NCBI GenBank assembly: GCA_016935935.1
Contig: JAFGPZ010000215.1
Location: 1 to 21,636, forward strand
DNA: 21,636 nucleotides
Source: Deltaproteobacteria bacterium
Lineage (GTDB): Bacteria > Desulfobacterota > Syntrophia > Syntrophales > UBA2210
Direction of reading: 5' to 3'
Below are positions 1-7,955 of the stretch, piece after piece. The position numbers and the translations under genes are program-made. Below the pieces are notes generated by a model. That model saw only the letters and a list, made by a program, of their open reading frames with translations, was not told the origin of the DNA and searched no databases. Each line of letters begins with the position of its first letter. The first letter of the stretch is position 1.

Positions 1-1
1 C

Positions 2-208
2 TCCGACTTGGCCATGATAACCTTTTCGATGGAGGCAGATGGTTTTCTGCGATATATGGTAAGAACTGTTCTGGGCACACTTGTCGATGTCGGCAGGGGG
101 AGAATAGATTCTAATGGTTTTTTCAGGATTCTGGAGGCAAAGGACAGGAGTGAGGCTGGAGTTACAGCACCACCGCAGGGACTGTTCCTAAAAGATGTAT
201 ATTATTAA
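2..208 (+). CDS. truA: tRNA pseudouridine synthase A, C-terminal fragment (5' end outside window)
   Basis: Only the last 68 codons are present; the frame is open from base 2 and stops with TAA at 206-208. The fragment carries the TruA C-terminal signature: residues reading EADGFLRYMVR, then a GTLVDVGRGRI-like stretch, and a tail with APPQGLFL before the stop. In TruA this part packs against the catalytic domain; the catalytic aspartate lies upstream of the window and cannot be checked. The enzyme converts uridines 38-40 of the tRNA anticodon arm to pseudouridine. An internal ATG lies in the fragment, but the conserved residues run through it, so this is the tail of a longer gene and not a small ORF. 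A possible terminator follows at 225-258. Confidence 0.9.
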   Translation, partial: SDLAMITFSMEADGFLRYMVRTVLGTLVDVGRGRIDSNGFFRILEAKDRSEAGVTAPPQGLFLKDVYY

Positions 209-224
209 GGTAAGCAGTATGCGA

Positions 225-258
225 AAAAACTGAAACGGGCAGGTGAAGTTTCATTTTT
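225..258 (+). terminator. possible weak Rho-independent terminator after truA
   Basis: TGAAAC (231-236) pairs with GTTTCA (248-253) around an 11-base loop and is followed by TTTTT (254-258). A run of A before the left arm could extend pairing past one bulged C. The stem is short and AT-rich, so this is only a candidate. A second, overlapping perfect inverted repeat, TTTCATTTT / AAAATGAAA (249-257 / 260-268, two-base gap), could compete with it. The rest of 209-406 shows no gene and no promoter I would defend. Confidence 0.35.
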
Positions 259-393
259 CAAAATGAAAAAGTTGATGCCATCGTAAATAGACAGACTCCA
301 TAAGATCAGTATTGGAAGATAATTTAAAATAAGAGAAAATCAAGGATGGTTTTCATAATTATACGGCGGGAAACTGCTGGTGCGTTTTATGAC

Positions 394-401
394 AGGGGAG
401 G
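394..401 (+). promoter_or_regulatory. ribosome binding site deciding the start of the LPP20-like gene
   Basis: AGGGGAGG sits five bases before the ATG at 407. An upstream in-frame GTG at 380 has no comparable site, and starting there would put nine polar residues ahead of a normal signal peptide. This fixes 407 as the start. Confidence 0.75.
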
Positions 402-406
402 ATAAT

Positions 407-1291
407 ATGAAAAAAAGGTCATTTCTTATGTCCGTAGTTGTTCTATTCCTTATTGTGGTTGTATCGAATCTGTCAGCTCAACAGGAGCCTCAGTTCATTG
501 AGACGATGGGTGATTATGGAAGCATCAACTGGACGTCCGGTGTAGTCGAAGCTGTGGGAATCGGTGCGCCGCCTGAAAGATTCTATGGCAAACCTCAGGC
601 GCGACCTATGGCAATAAGGGCTGCACAAATGGATGCCTACAGGAAGCTTCTGGAGGTCACGGGTGGTGTACGTGTAGATTCCATGACGCTTGTTAAGAAC
701 TACTCAGTTGAAAGCGATCTTATAAGAAGTCAGGTGTCAGGAATTGTGAAGGGGGCAGAGATGGTCAAGACCGACTATCTGTCTGATGGGACAGTAGAAG
801 TGACCGTTAGGATGCCGCTTCATGGCGCTACCAGTCTTGGCACCACAATTTATCCCCATATTTTCGGGGAAACACTGGGACAGGCGCCAGCACCGGCTAC
901 GCCGGCTCCACCTGCTTCCATTCCATCTGTAACTGTGAAAGAGGCATCGACAACACATACCGGCCTTGTCGTGGATGCTCGCGGTATTCAGGCCCGTCCC
1001 GCAATGTCACCAAAGATCATTGATGAAGATGGCCAGGAAGTATACGGGACAATGCAGGTAAACCGTGAATTTGCCATTCAGCAAGGTATGAGTGGATACT
1101 CGAGAGATGTCAAGACAGCTCTGGACAATACAAGGGTAACAGACAATCCCCTTACTGTAAAAGGTTTGAGAACTGACGGTCCGGGCAAATCAAATATAAT
1201 AGTGAGTAATCAGGCAGCCGAACAAATCAGGGCATCTTCCGGAAGTGATGAATTCTTGAAAAAGTGCAGAGTAATGATTGTTCTGGATTGA
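407..1291 (+). CDS. secreted LPP20/FlgT-like protein of unknown function
   Basis: A 294-residue protein. It opens with a clear Sec signal peptide: MKKR, a hydrophobic core of about 15 residues, then SNLSA before QQEP, so cleavage after about residue 24 is likely; there is no lipobox cysteine. Residues about 60-145 (AIRAAQMDAYRKLLE, then VRVDSMTLVKNY, IVKGAEMVKTDY and VEVTVRMPL) match the pattern of LPP20-family lipoproteins and the FlgT N-terminal domain, where alanine-rich helices precede beta strands. A proline/alanine linker at about 163-180 leads to a C-terminal part (about 190-294) that I do not recognise; it contains GLVVDARGIQARPAMSPKI and ends in RVMIVLD. It probably acts in the periplasm or at the outer membrane. 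No flagellar genes are nearby, so a flagellar role is not supported. It appears monocistronic, with a hairpin at 1335-1368 downstream. Confidence 0.8.
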   Translation: MKKRSFLMSVVVLFLIVVVSNLSAQQEPQFIETMGDYGSINWTSGVVEAVGIGAPPERFYGKPQARPMAIRAAQMDAYRKLLEVTGGVRVDSMTLVKNYSVESDLIRSQVSGIVKGAEMVKTDYLSDGTVEVTVRMPLHGATSLGTTIYPHIFGETLGQAPAPATPAPPASIPSVTVKEASTTHTGLVVDARGIQARPAMSPKIIDEDGQEVYGTMQVNREFAIQQGMSGYSRDVKTALDNTRVTDNPLTVKGLRTDGPGKSNIIVSNQAAEQIRASSGSDEFLKKCRVMIVLD

Positions 1292-1334
1292 TGGAAAAGG
1301 AGATTAACTCTAAAAAATAATGACCTGTTTTTTC

Positions 1335-1370
1335 AACCGCAGTTACCTGAAAAATGATGGCTGCGGTTTT
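1335..1370 (+). terminator. candidate terminator or leader hairpin between the LPP20-like gene and mutL
   Basis: AACCGCAG (1335-1342) pairs perfectly with CTGCGGTT (1361-1368), and three more inner pairs, two of them G-U, extend the stem to 11. Loop 1346-1357; only TTTT (1367-1370) follows, part of it in the stem. It may end transcription of the upstream gene or sit in the mutL leader. The upstream in-frame ATG at 1354 lies inside this hairpin, which argues against its use as the mutL start. Confidence 0.45.
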
Positions 1371-1395
1371 CCATTGTATGGGCAGAGGGCATCTT

Positions 1396-3150
1396 TTGAG
1401 TAAAAGAATAAAGATATTGGACAAAGGCACAGCAAGTCGAATCGAAGCCGGTGAGGTTGTTGAACGACCTTCTTCCATAGTTAAAGAACTGATTGAAAAT
1501 GCTCTCGATGCAGGCGCCGATTATATCGAGATTGAACTCGAAGAGGGCGGAAAGAAATCAATAAAGGTCGTCGATAATGGCGAGGGGATAGTCGGGGATG
1601 ATATTGCGCTCGCATTTGATAGACATGCGACAAGCAAAATCAATGAATTTGAAGACCTTTTCAGTGTCCGTTCCTTCGGATTCAGAGGTGAGGCACTTCC
1701 CAGTATCGCGTCAATTTCCAAGGTTGAGATGCTTTCTAAAAGGAGAGATGCTCTGCACGGTTTACGAGTTTTAGTGGAAGGTGGTGAGATCAGGGAAATT
1801 ATCGAAGCGGGTTCACCTTCTGGGACATCGATACATGTTAAAGATATATTTTATACTACTCCCGTGCGGCGAAAATTTCTGAAAAAGGATTCCACAGAAC
1901 AGGCCCACTGTCTGGACTGTATAACGAGGCTGGCGCTGTGTAATTACAAATGCAGGATCAAGGTGTTGGCCAATAACAGAATGATCCTCAATATACCTCA
2001 GGCAAAGGATATGCGGGAAAGGATTTCCTTTACATTGGGTAAGGATTTTGCCGGCAATGCCCTGAGCGTTGATGACAGCAGGGAAGGTTACTCGATAAAG
2101 GGATTGATATCCAGGCCCCATGTTACAAAATTTAATACCAGGGAAATGCTGTATTACATAAACGGGCGTTATGTGAGGGACAGTTTTTTAAATCACGCGG
2201 TTATGACTGCTTATCGTGGAGTTATAGAGGCCAGGAAGTATCCGTCGGTTGTTCTCTATGTGAATGTGCCCACAGAGGATGTCGATGTTAATGTGCATCC
2301 AACGAAAAGAGAGGTTCGGTTCAAAAATCCGAGGGAAGTATACAGCCTGCTGGTAGATTCCATGACCGATGCTTTGGCGGAAGCGGGTCCTGTGGCAGGG
2401 AAAGACTATTTCATCGCTCCTCATGTTTCGGGGGAAAATAAAAAATATTACACGGGACGGATAGATTCAGCTATAAAGAGATATACTGTCTCTCGGGATA
2501 GAAATAGAGAGACCATAGGTGATACACTAGAACTCTTTGAGAGAGATGACAAAATTGGAGAAAGAGTCTCATTTTCATCACTCCGTTATCTTGGGCAGGT
2601 CAATAACACTTACCTCATCTTTTCAAAACATGAAGGCATGGTACTTATCGATCAGCATGCGGCGCATGAGAGGGTGCTGTATGAAAGGCTGAAAAGATTA
2701 CCTCCCCACAGTCATTCTCAAAGGCAGAAATTGCTACTCCCTGAGATCATAGAACTCCAGCCAGGAAATTATTCAGTGTTAATTGAAAACATTCCGGTTC
2801 TCAAAAATACCGGAATTGAAATAGAAACCTACGGCGAAAATACGATTATAATAAAGTCGATCCCTGTAGTTTTGTCCGATGTTGACCTTGGAGCATTAAT
2901 CGCAGACCTTGCAGAAGAATTTTCACAAACTGGAAGGACGGGGAATGTGGAAGCCATCAAAGAAAAAATCTACGCGCTCATGGCATGCAAGGGAGCCATC
3001 AAGGCACGAAACAGAGTTACTGAGGAGGAGGTAAGAAAACTCTGCGAGGACCTGGATTCCATACCCTTTGCAGCGACTTGCCCCCATGGGAGACCGCTTT
3101 TTGTTGCCTTTGACAGAGGCGAAATGGAGAGAATGTTTAAGCGAAGATAG
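1396..3150 (+). CDS. mutL: DNA mismatch repair protein MutL, endonuclease type
   Basis: MutL links mismatch recognition by MutS to strand incision. I chose the TTG at 1396, six bases after AGAGGG (1384-1389), because MSKRIKILDKG matches the usual family N-terminus; the in-frame ATGs at 1354 and 1378 lack a ribosome site and the first lies in a hairpin. The protein has 584 residues. The GHKL ATPase domain shows ELIENALDAGA (catalytic Glu about 31), VVDNGEGI (about 58-65) and GFRGEALPSI (about 95-104). The C-terminal domain keeps the metal-dependent endonuclease motif DQHAAHERVLYE (about 419-430) together with ACKGAIKA (about 530) and CPHGRPLF (about 562). It should therefore nick DNA itself, as MutL does in organisms without MutH. 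The linker between the domains is fairly short. miaA follows after five bases, a mutL-miaA pairing common in bacteria. No mutS is in the window. Confidence 0.96.
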   Translation: MSKRIKILDKGTASRIEAGEVVERPSSIVKELIENALDAGADYIEIELEEGGKKSIKVVDNGEGIVGDDIALAFDRHATSKINEFEDLFSVRSFGFRGEALPSIASISKVEMLSKRRDALHGLRVLVEGGEIREIIEAGSPSGTSIHVKDIFYTTPVRRKFLKKDSTEQAHCLDCITRLALCNYKCRIKVLANNRMILNIPQAKDMRERISFTLGKDFAGNALSVDDSREGYSIKGLISRPHVTKFNTREMLYYINGRYVRDSFLNHAVMTAYRGVIEARKYPSVVLYVNVPTEDVDVNVHPTKREVRFKNPREVYSLLVDSMTDALAEAGPVAGKDYFIAPHVSGENKKYYTGRIDSAIKRYTVSRDRNRETIGDTLELFERDDKIGERVSFSSLRYLGQVNNTYLIFSKHEGMVLIDQHAAHERVLYERLKRLPPHSHSQRQKLLLPEIIELQPGNYSVLIENIPVLKNTGIEIETYGENTIIIKSIPVVLSDVDLGALIADLAEEFSQTGRTGNVEAIKEKIYALMACKGAIKARNRVTEEEVRKLCEDLDSIPFAATCPHGRPLFVAFDRGEMERMFKRR

Positions 3151-3155
3151 CGCCT

Positions 3156-4070
3156 ATGAAAGTCCAAATTATTGTCATCGCCGGACCTACATGTGTGGGG
3201 AAAACGAAACTGGCGATTGATATGGCCAAAACGTTCGGCGGTGAGATAATCAGCGCCGATTCCATGCAGGTTTACAGGTACATGGACATTGGCACTGCGA
3301 AACCTACCTGTGTAGAGAAAAAATACGCGAAACATCACTTGATTGATGTGGTAAATCCCGACGAGGATTTTAATGCGGCCATCTATACGACAGAAGCTGC
3401 TAAAATTATAGACCGCCTTGCAAAAGAAATGAAAAGAATTTTCGTTGTCGGAGGAACCGGATTATACATAAAGGCGCTGCTGGGAGGTCTCCTGCGTGGT
3501 CCGGGTAGGGATAACGAGCTTCGTACTTTATACCGGGATTATCAGACAGAATATGGAACAATTAATCTTTATGAGTTATTAAAAAAGAAAGATGAAAATG
3601 CTGCAGGGAAGATTCATCCCAATGATGCGACAAGGATAATACGAGCGCTGGAGTATTTTGATAAGACCGGAGAATCGATAGTTGCTGAACAGGAAATGCA
3701 CGGGTTTAATGATAATTGTTATGAATGTATGAAAATAGGCCTCAATATCCCGAGGGACATTCTGTATGACAAGATAGAGAAACGAGCCGACAGGATGATT
3801 TCTAATGGGTTAGTAGAGGAAGTGGCAGATTTGATGGGAAGGGGATACGACGAATCCATAAGACCCATGCAAACCATGCATTACAAGTATGTTATGGATC
3901 TTATCAGGGGAAGGAAGGATATGGCTGAAACGTTAAGACTACTGAAAAGAGACACAAGGCGCTATGCCAAGAGGCAATTGACATGGTTTAGAAGAGATGA
4001 TGATATAAGGTGGTTCAATCCCGGTGATTTTGATCCCATTAAGAAGTCAATAGACGACTATTTAGCCTGA
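3156..4070 (+). CDS. miaA: tRNA dimethylallyltransferase
   Basis: MiaA transfers a dimethylallyl group to N6 of A37 in tRNAs that read codons starting with U. The 304-residue product has the P-loop GPTCVGKT (10-17), DSMQVYRYMDIGTAKP (35-50, containing the family's catalytic Asp), GGTGLYIKALLGG (99-111), HPNDATRIIRALE (154-166) and the C-terminal basic segment RRYAKRQLTWFR (268-279). Length is normal. The motif usually seen as GYKE or GYRQ is here MHYKYVMDL (241-249), with His for Gly and Tyr for Glu/Gln. ATG 3156 lies five bases after the mutL stop with only a weak ribosome site, so translation is probably coupled to mutL. The hfq gene often found after miaA is absent; a TPR lipoprotein gene follows instead. 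Confidence 0.95.
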   Translation: MKVQIIVIAGPTCVGKTKLAIDMAKTFGGEIISADSMQVYRYMDIGTAKPTCVEKKYAKHHLIDVVNPDEDFNAAIYTTEAAKIIDRLAKEMKRIFVVGGTGLYIKALLGGLLRGPGRDNELRTLYRDYQTEYGTINLYELLKKKDENAAGKIHPNDATRIIRALEYFDKTGESIVAEQEMHGFNDNCYECMKIGLNIPRDILYDKIEKRADRMISNGLVEEVADLMGRGYDESIRPMQTMHYKYVMDLIRGRKDMAETLRLLKRDTRRYAKRQLTWFRRDDDIRWFNPGDFDPIKKSIDDYLA

Positions 4071-4132
4071 AACAGTTGGCGAAATGTGGTAGTGGTACAA
4101 TTAGTATGGAAACATCGCATTAAGGGAAGGGG

Positions 4133-5263
4133 ATGAATATCATGACAATGTACCGAAAATATAAGGTTGCAGCAGCCGTGATTGGAGTTTTTTTCTTTCT
4201 CATATCCTGTGCCAAGGTAGAAAGAAAACCTCTAAGCTACCTCGATACCTCCGAGCATCATACCTATACGGGAATCAAACTGATGAATCAGGGTAAGTAT
4301 TCCGACGCAGAGCGGGAATTTGACATGGCACTCCAGTTAAATCCGAAATTCTCCCGGGCATACGCCGGCAGAGGACTGGTTAGTGCATATAAGGGGGCCT
4401 TCGACGAAGCCTTTGATTTGATGGAAAAGGCAGAAAAATACGCAAAAGCTCAGGACGAGAAGACCTTCGCGCATGTCGGAAATATAAGACTTTATACAAT
4501 GAGTAAGAAAAAGAAAGATTGGCTGAAAAGGGCTGAAGAACAGTTTGATAAAGCTGTTGCCCTCGATCCAAAATCGGCTGCGGCATACTTCTTTATGGGG
4601 ATTGCCTATAAATACGGCCTGGAATTTACAAAGGCGGGAGAGTCTTTTGCCAGGGTTCTGGATCTGAACGAAGATTATCTGGAACAGGCAAACGACGAAT
4701 GGAGGCTGGTCCAAAAAATTCAGAGAGCAATGCCGGGGACGCAGACCGGGAAAAGGATTGCCCTTGTTGAAAGCCTTACCAGGGCCGATACGGCGGCACT
4801 TTTCATGGAAGAGTTAAAGCTGGATGAGCTTTTTGAAAGGCGTGGTCATAAGGTCGGCAAGACAGATGGAACCCCTGCAACAGATGTAGGGAATCATGTC
4901 CTGAAGAGCGATATCGAAGGCATTCTTAAAATCGGGGTTCGTGGTCTTGAGATATTCCCTGACGGAGCATTCCACCCTGATGATCTGATCACGAGGGCGG
5001 CTTTTGCCATGATGATAGAGGATATCATAATAAAGATTACGGGGGATGACGATCTTTCAAGAAAATTTGTAGGATCTGTTTCCCCTTTTTACGATTTGAA
5101 GAGTGATCATCCGAGCTTTAACGCGGTAATGGTGGTATCGACGAGGGGTATTATGCGGGCAAAAGATCCGACAACGGGGGTCTTTTCCCCATTGGGCGCC
5201 GTATCCGGCGCTGACGCGCTTTTGATAATAAGAGAGTTACGTGATGAACTCAGGTATTTTTAG
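4133..5263 (+). CDS. lipoprotein with TPR repeats and S-layer-homology-like C-terminus
   Basis: A 376-residue protein with a short basic N-terminus, a hydrophobic segment and the lipobox LISC (Cys26), so probably a lipid-anchored envelope protein. TPR-like repeats follow: about 43-76 (GIKLMNQGKYSDAEREFDMALQ), 77-105 and about 131-180 (AEEQFDKAVALDPKSAAAYF, then AGESFARVLDLN). From about 205 the sequence resembles S-layer homology repeats: SLTRADTAALFMEEL, then IFPDGAFHPDDLITRAAFAMM (about 274-294), FYDL with the next helix, and GVFSPLGAVSGADALLIIREL (about 349-369). TPRs usually bind proteins and SLH domains bind cell-wall or outer-membrane polymers, so a structural or scaffold role in the envelope is likely but unproven. 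The ATG at 4142, nine bases after the GGGG of AAGGGAAGGGG, is an equally good start; it removes three residues only. Preceded by 62 bases without a gene. Confidence 0.8.
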   Translation: MNIMTMYRKYKVAAAVIGVFFFLISCAKVERKPLSYLDTSEHHTYTGIKLMNQGKYSDAEREFDMALQLNPKFSRAYAGRGLVSAYKGAFDEAFDLMEKAEKYAKAQDEKTFAHVGNIRLYTMSKKKKDWLKRAEEQFDKAVALDPKSAAAYFFMGIAYKYGLEFTKAGESFARVLDLNEDYLEQANDEWRLVQKIQRAMPGTQTGKRIALVESLTRADTAALFMEELKLDELFERRGHKVGKTDGTPATDVGNHVLKSDIEGILKIGVRGLEIFPDGAFHPDDLITRAAFAMMIEDIIIKITGDDDLSRKFVGSVSPFYDLKSDHPSFNAVMVVSTRGIMRAKDPTTGVFSPLGAVSGADALLIIRELRDELRYF

Positions 5264-5292
5264 GTAGAATAATATTATGAAAAGGACATGCA

Positions 5293-7950
5293 ATGGTGGA
5301 TGAATTGAAAAAAGCCTATGAACCACGTGATGTTGAAGCGAGGTGGTACACGTACTGGCTTGAGGAGGGTCTTTTCAAGGCGGCAGACAAGAGTGACAAA
5401 AAACCATTTTCCATCGTTATTCCACCACCCAATGTGACTGGAATGCTTCACATGGGACATGCTTTAAATAATACCATTCAGGATATTATCGTTCGATATA
5501 AGAGAATGCAGGGCTTCAATACCCTCTGGATGCCCGGAACCGATCACGCGGGGATAGCGACACAAAACGTGGTAGAGCAGGAACTTGCAAAGGAGAATCT
5601 CACCAGACACGATATAGGTAGAGAAAAATTTATTGAGCGAATCTGGCAGTGGAAAGAGAGATATGGCGGTATCATTTTAAATCAATTGCAGAAACTTGGT
5701 TGTTCCTGCGATTGGTCCCGAGAGCGATTCACGATGGACGAGGGACTTTCTAACGCCGTAAGGGAAGTTTTTGTCAGACTCTATAATGACGGCCTGATAT
5801 ATCAGGGAGATTATATAGTTAACTGGTGTCCCCGATGTCATACAGCCATATCGGATCTTGAAGTGGAATATGAAGAGGAAAATGGCGGTCTCTGGTACAT
5901 AGAGTATCCCTTTATCGAAGGTGATGGAGGCGTGATAGTTGCGACGACGAGGCCCGAAACGATGCTTGGGGACACGGCCGTTGCTGTTAATCCCGGCGAT
6001 TCACGCTATCAACAGTTTATTGGAAAGAAGGTATTGCTACCGCTGGTCAACAGGGAGATACCCGTTATAGCCGATGATTATGTGACCGCTGAATTTGGTA
6101 CGGGCGCTGTTAAAATTACACCATCCTGTGACCCCAACGACTTTGCCATGGCGGAGCGACAGGGGCTCGATATCGTAATCATAATGGACGGAGATGCCGT
6201 AATCAACGAAAACGGAGGCGTTTATCAGGGACAGGACCGTTATACATGCAGGGAAAATGTCGTCAAAGACCTTAAAAAGGGAAATTACCTCGTCAAGGAA
6301 GAGCCTTACGCTCATAATGTGGGCCGTTGCTATCGGTGCAAAACGGTTATAGAGCCTGCCGTGTCGAAACAGTGGTTTGTGAAGATAAAGCCCCTGGCAA
6401 GTATAGCCAGCGCGGCCGTTGTCAAAGGCGATACGAAGATCATTCCAAAGCTGTGGGAAGGAACCTACTTCGAATGGATGGAAAATATACGTGACTGGTG
6501 CATTTCGAGGCAGATATGGTGGGGGCACCGAATTCCTGTATGGTATTGTGACGACTGCAATCATATTATTGTCTCGGTTGAAACGCCCATGAAGTGCCCG
6601 GAGTGTGCGAGTGAGGACCTGAAACAGGAAGAAGACGTACTGGACACGTGGTTCAGCTCCGGTCTATGGCCCTTTTCTACGCTGGGTTGGCCGGAGGATA
6701 CGGAGGCCCTTAAGACTTTTTATCCCACATCTGTGCTTATTACAGGATTTGACATCATCTTTTTCTGGGTGGCCAGGATGATGATGATGGGCCTATATGT
6801 AATGAAAAAGGTCCCTTTTTATCATGTGTATCTTCACGCCCTTGTCAGGGACGAGAAGGGCGATAAGATGAGTAAGTCCAAGGGCAATATTATCGATCCA
6901 TTGAAGATGATTGATAAATACGGGGCTGATGCGTTCCGTTTTACTCTGGCCGCATTTACCGCTCAGGGCCGTGATATCAAAATGTCAGAAAAAAGAATAG
7001 AGGGATACAGGCACTTCGTGAACAAGATATGGAACGCCGCCAGATTTTCCCTTATTAATCTTGAAGATTATCAGGATGGATGTATCGAGCTCAACCCGGA
7101 AGATTATTCTCTCTGTGACAGATGGATTGTGTCACGACTCAATCAGGTCACGGGTGACGTTACGAGATGCATAGATGAATACAAATTTAACGATGCGGCA
7201 GGCAAGATATATCAGTTTGTTTGGCACGAATTGTGTGACTGGTATCTTGAAATGGCAAAACCAGTACTTTACGGAAAGAATGCTCCAAGAAAGAGACATG
7301 CCGCCCGGAAGACATTATTGATGGTTCTGACGAGTACCATAAAAATTTTACATCCCTTTATGCCTTTTGTAACGGAGGAGATATGGCAGACCCTGTTGAA
7401 GGGCGAAGGCTCCATCATGGTGAGCGCTTTCCCTGTCGAGGACGATAATCTGAAAGATGAAGCAGCGGATAAGAAGGTGGATCTCATTATGTCTGTTATC
7501 GGCTCCATAAGAAACATACGCGGAGTCATGCATATATCCCCTTCAAAAAAATTGAGGGTACTTCTTTCCGTGTCCGAAGATGAACTTGTTCCCCTGATAG
7601 AAGAAGGAAGGGACTACATATGCGACCTTGCCAAACTTGAGGAGTTACTCATAGAAGGGAAGGTTGACGAGCCGGAAGGTGTTGCTACGGGAGTGATAGG
7701 TTCCATAAGTATATTTGTTTATCTGGAAGGAATCATAGATGTAAAAGTGGAAAAGAAGCGACTCGAAAAGGAACTTGCAAAAATCGAAAAGGACATTACT
7801 TTTCTGTCAAGAAAATTAGACAACCGGGATTTTATGGAAAAGGCAACACAGGAAATAATAGAGAAAGAACAATCAAGATTTGAAGAATTCAGAGAGAAAA
7901 GAGTCATACTGGAAGACGCCCTCAAAAGGGTTAAGGCTATAAGAGGATAG
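5293..7950 (+). CDS. valS: valyl-tRNA synthetase
   Basis: Class I synthetase that charges tRNA-Val and edits threonine. The 885 residues match bacterial ValS length. Visible are the HIGH-type motif HMGH (53-56) in PPPNVTGMLHMGHALNN, the editing domain with TTRPETMLGDTAVAVNP, the sequence DVLDTWFSSGLWPFSTLGW, and the KMSKS loop (525-529). Several CxxC pairs (NWCPRC, RCYRCK, YCDDC and CPEC) suggest metal-binding inserts, as in many bacterial ValS proteins. The last ~70 residues are a charged coiled coil (KKRLEKELAKIEKD and onward), the family's tRNA-binding tail. ATG 5293 has AAAAGGA six bases upstream; two nearby ATGs are out of frame. It appears to head a run with nadC, birA and coaX. No T-box leader is seen in the 29 bases before it, which fits a Gram-negative host. 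Confidence 0.97.
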   Translation: MVDELKKAYEPRDVEARWYTYWLEEGLFKAADKSDKKPFSIVIPPPNVTGMLHMGHALNNTIQDIIVRYKRMQGFNTLWMPGTDHAGIATQNVVEQELAKENLTRHDIGREKFIERIWQWKERYGGIILNQLQKLGCSCDWSRERFTMDEGLSNAVREVFVRLYNDGLIYQGDYIVNWCPRCHTAISDLEVEYEEENGGLWYIEYPFIEGDGGVIVATTRPETMLGDTAVAVNPGDSRYQQFIGKKVLLPLVNREIPVIADDYVTAEFGTGAVKITPSCDPNDFAMAERQGLDIVIIMDGDAVINENGGVYQGQDRYTCRENVVKDLKKGNYLVKEEPYAHNVGRCYRCKTVIEPAVSKQWFVKIKPLASIASAAVVKGDTKIIPKLWEGTYFEWMENIRDWCISRQIWWGHRIPVWYCDDCNHIIVSVETPMKCPECASEDLKQEEDVLDTWFSSGLWPFSTLGWPEDTEALKTFYPTSVLITGFDIIFFWVARMMMMGLYVMKKVPFYHVYLHALVRDEKGDKMSKSKGNIIDPLKMIDKYGADAFRFTLAAFTAQGRDIKMSEKRIEGYRHFVNKIWNAARFSLINLEDYQDGCIELNPEDYSLCDRWIVSRLNQVTGDVTRCIDEYKFNDAAGKIYQFVWHELCDWYLEMAKPVLYGKNAPRKRHAARKTLLMVLTSTIKILHPFMPFVTEEIWQTLLKGEGSIMVSAFPVEDDNLKDEAADKKVDLIMSVIGSIRNIRGVMHISPSKKLRVLLSVSEDELVPLIEEGRDYICDLAKLEELLIEGKVDEPEGVATGVIGSISIFVYLEGIIDVKVEKKRLEKELAKIEKDITFLSRKLDNRDFMEKATQEIIEKEQSRFEEFREKRVILEDALKRVKAIRG

Positions 7951-7955
7951 TCATT

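Noticed and set aside
1354..1395. Upstream ATG starts for mutL (1354, 1378)
   Set aside because: No ribosome site, the first lies in a hairpin, and the added residues do not resemble MutL.
2970..3338. Minus-strand frame across the mutL/miaA junction
   Set aside because: It lies opposite two strongly supported genes and shows no motif.
5264..5292. T-box or other leader control before valS
   Set aside because: Only 29 bases separate it from the preceding gene; no specifier or antiterminator sequence is visible.
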